From Rheinheimera sp. UJ63 (GTDB lineage Bacteria > Pseudomonadota > Gammaproteobacteria > Enterobacterales > Alteromonadaceae): a DNA stretch of 64,000 bases. A program made the translations under genes and the position numbers. The stretch is taken from the NCBI RefSeq assembly GCF_021568285.1, contig NZ_JAKGTQ010000001.1, forward strand, positions 682,001 to 746,000, given 5' to 3'. Positions 63,713 through 64,000 of this stretch are shown here, one piece after another (positions within the stretch are counted from its first letter, which is position 1; every line of letters starts with the position of its first letter). The notes under the pieces were generated by a model that was given only the letters and a program-made list of their open reading frames with translations, was not told the origin of the DNA and did not search any database.

Positions 63713-64000
63713 TTATTCTGTTTTTGCAGCAGCGGCAGCCGCATCACGTGCGGCTAACTTTTGCACTAATTTTTGCGTATGCTGAAGTGACATCAGGTGA
63801 GCATAAATTGCAGTCAAGTAACCTAACTTACGTAATTCAAGGAAGGTTTCATCGCTTAACTCATTCAACGCTTTGTCATCAATCATGTTGATACCGTTGA
63901 TATTACGCTTTTCTTCATTGATGGTAACAGTAAGCACTTGCTCTTTAATTAAGCCTAATTCTTGCATTTTTAGCGTGAAGTTATGAGTGATCTGGCTAAA
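63713..64000 (-). CDS. SapC family protein, C-terminal part (5' end outside window)
   Basis: The minus-strand frame stays open to the window edge; the ATG at 63967 is internal. The visible 95 residues (NFTLKMQELGLIKEQVLTVT, NGINMIDDKALNELSDETFL, LRKLGYLTAIYAHLMSLQ and an Ala-rich tail) match the C-terminal end of the SapC family. In related bacteria these proteins often occur beside tryptophan-halogenase-like genes and TonB receptors. Function unsettled. Confidence 0.8.
   Translation of the reverse strand, partial: FSQITHNFTLKMQELGLIKEQVLTVTINEEKRNINGINMIDDKALNELSDETFLELRKLGYLTAIYAHLMSLQHTQKLVQKLAARDAAAAAAKTE

Overview
This window reads as chromosomal DNA of a gammaproteobacterium of the Alteromonadales type, most like Rheinheimera and its relatives. 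That assignment is inferred from protein resemblance and from gene orders shared with enterics and Shewanella-like bacteria (yibN-grxC-secB-gpsA next to gpmI-envC-yibQ; glnA-glnL-glnG; ftsY-ftsE-ftsX-rpoH; ubiC-ubiA; kbl-tdh); no rRNA is present to confirm it. No tRNA, rRNA, CRISPR array, prophage or intact insertion sequence was recognised.

Layout. 1-13.1 kb is an uptake region: the end of a duplicated beta-helix protein, a large TonB-dependent receptor, a small lipoprotein, a porin, the Pst phosphate transporter (pstS, pstC, pstA, pstB on the minus strand) and a chemoreceptor. Good PhoB-box matches precede the porin, pstC and the chemoreceptor, so this looks like a phosphate-starvation regulon that includes a taxis receptor. 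13.1-17 kb holds a Tat-exported HiPIP, a DUF819 membrane protein and typA. 17-22 kb is the nitrogen module: glnA with paired NtrC sites and a sigma-54 promoter, a DUF4124 gene, then glnL-glnG with its own NtrC site. 22-26 kb is the Cpx envelope-stress module (CpxP/Spy-like protein divergent from cpxRA, with pldB and trmL). 26-34 kb has a degenerate GGDEF-EAL protein and the gpsA/secB/grxC/yibN and gpmI/envC/yibQ clusters.

34-36.1 kb carries a VOC protein and an NSS-family transporter with a hairpin-rich leader. 36.1-40.2 kb is a small accessory segment: a PEP-CTERM protein, a zinc-ribbon gene without a start codon, a TTG-start lipoprotein, an orphan protein and a Phd/ParE-type toxin-antitoxin pair. 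Diverged copies of one dispersed repeat lie in inverted orientation at its two ends.

40.2-45.1 kb is the ftsY-ftsE-ftsX-rpoH block plus rsmD. A perfect CIRCE operator (TTAGCACTC-N9-GAGTGCTAA) lies just upstream of rpoH, which implies HrcA repression of the heat-shock sigma factor; I consider this the most notable observation in the window. 45-56.6 kb is housekeeping (DUF416, lipoproteins, ubiCA, glpEG, lemA with an M48 protease, an HDOD protein, a 51-residue DUF2256 gene, dusC). 56.6-64 kb has a 250-bp imperfect palindromic element, a secreted subtilase, tdh-kbl, a TetR regulator, coaD and the C-terminal end of a SapC-family gene cut by the window edge.

Starts were chosen from ribosome-binding sites and family lengths. 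Residue positions of domains are approximate. All family assignments come from recognising motifs by eye, not from database searches.
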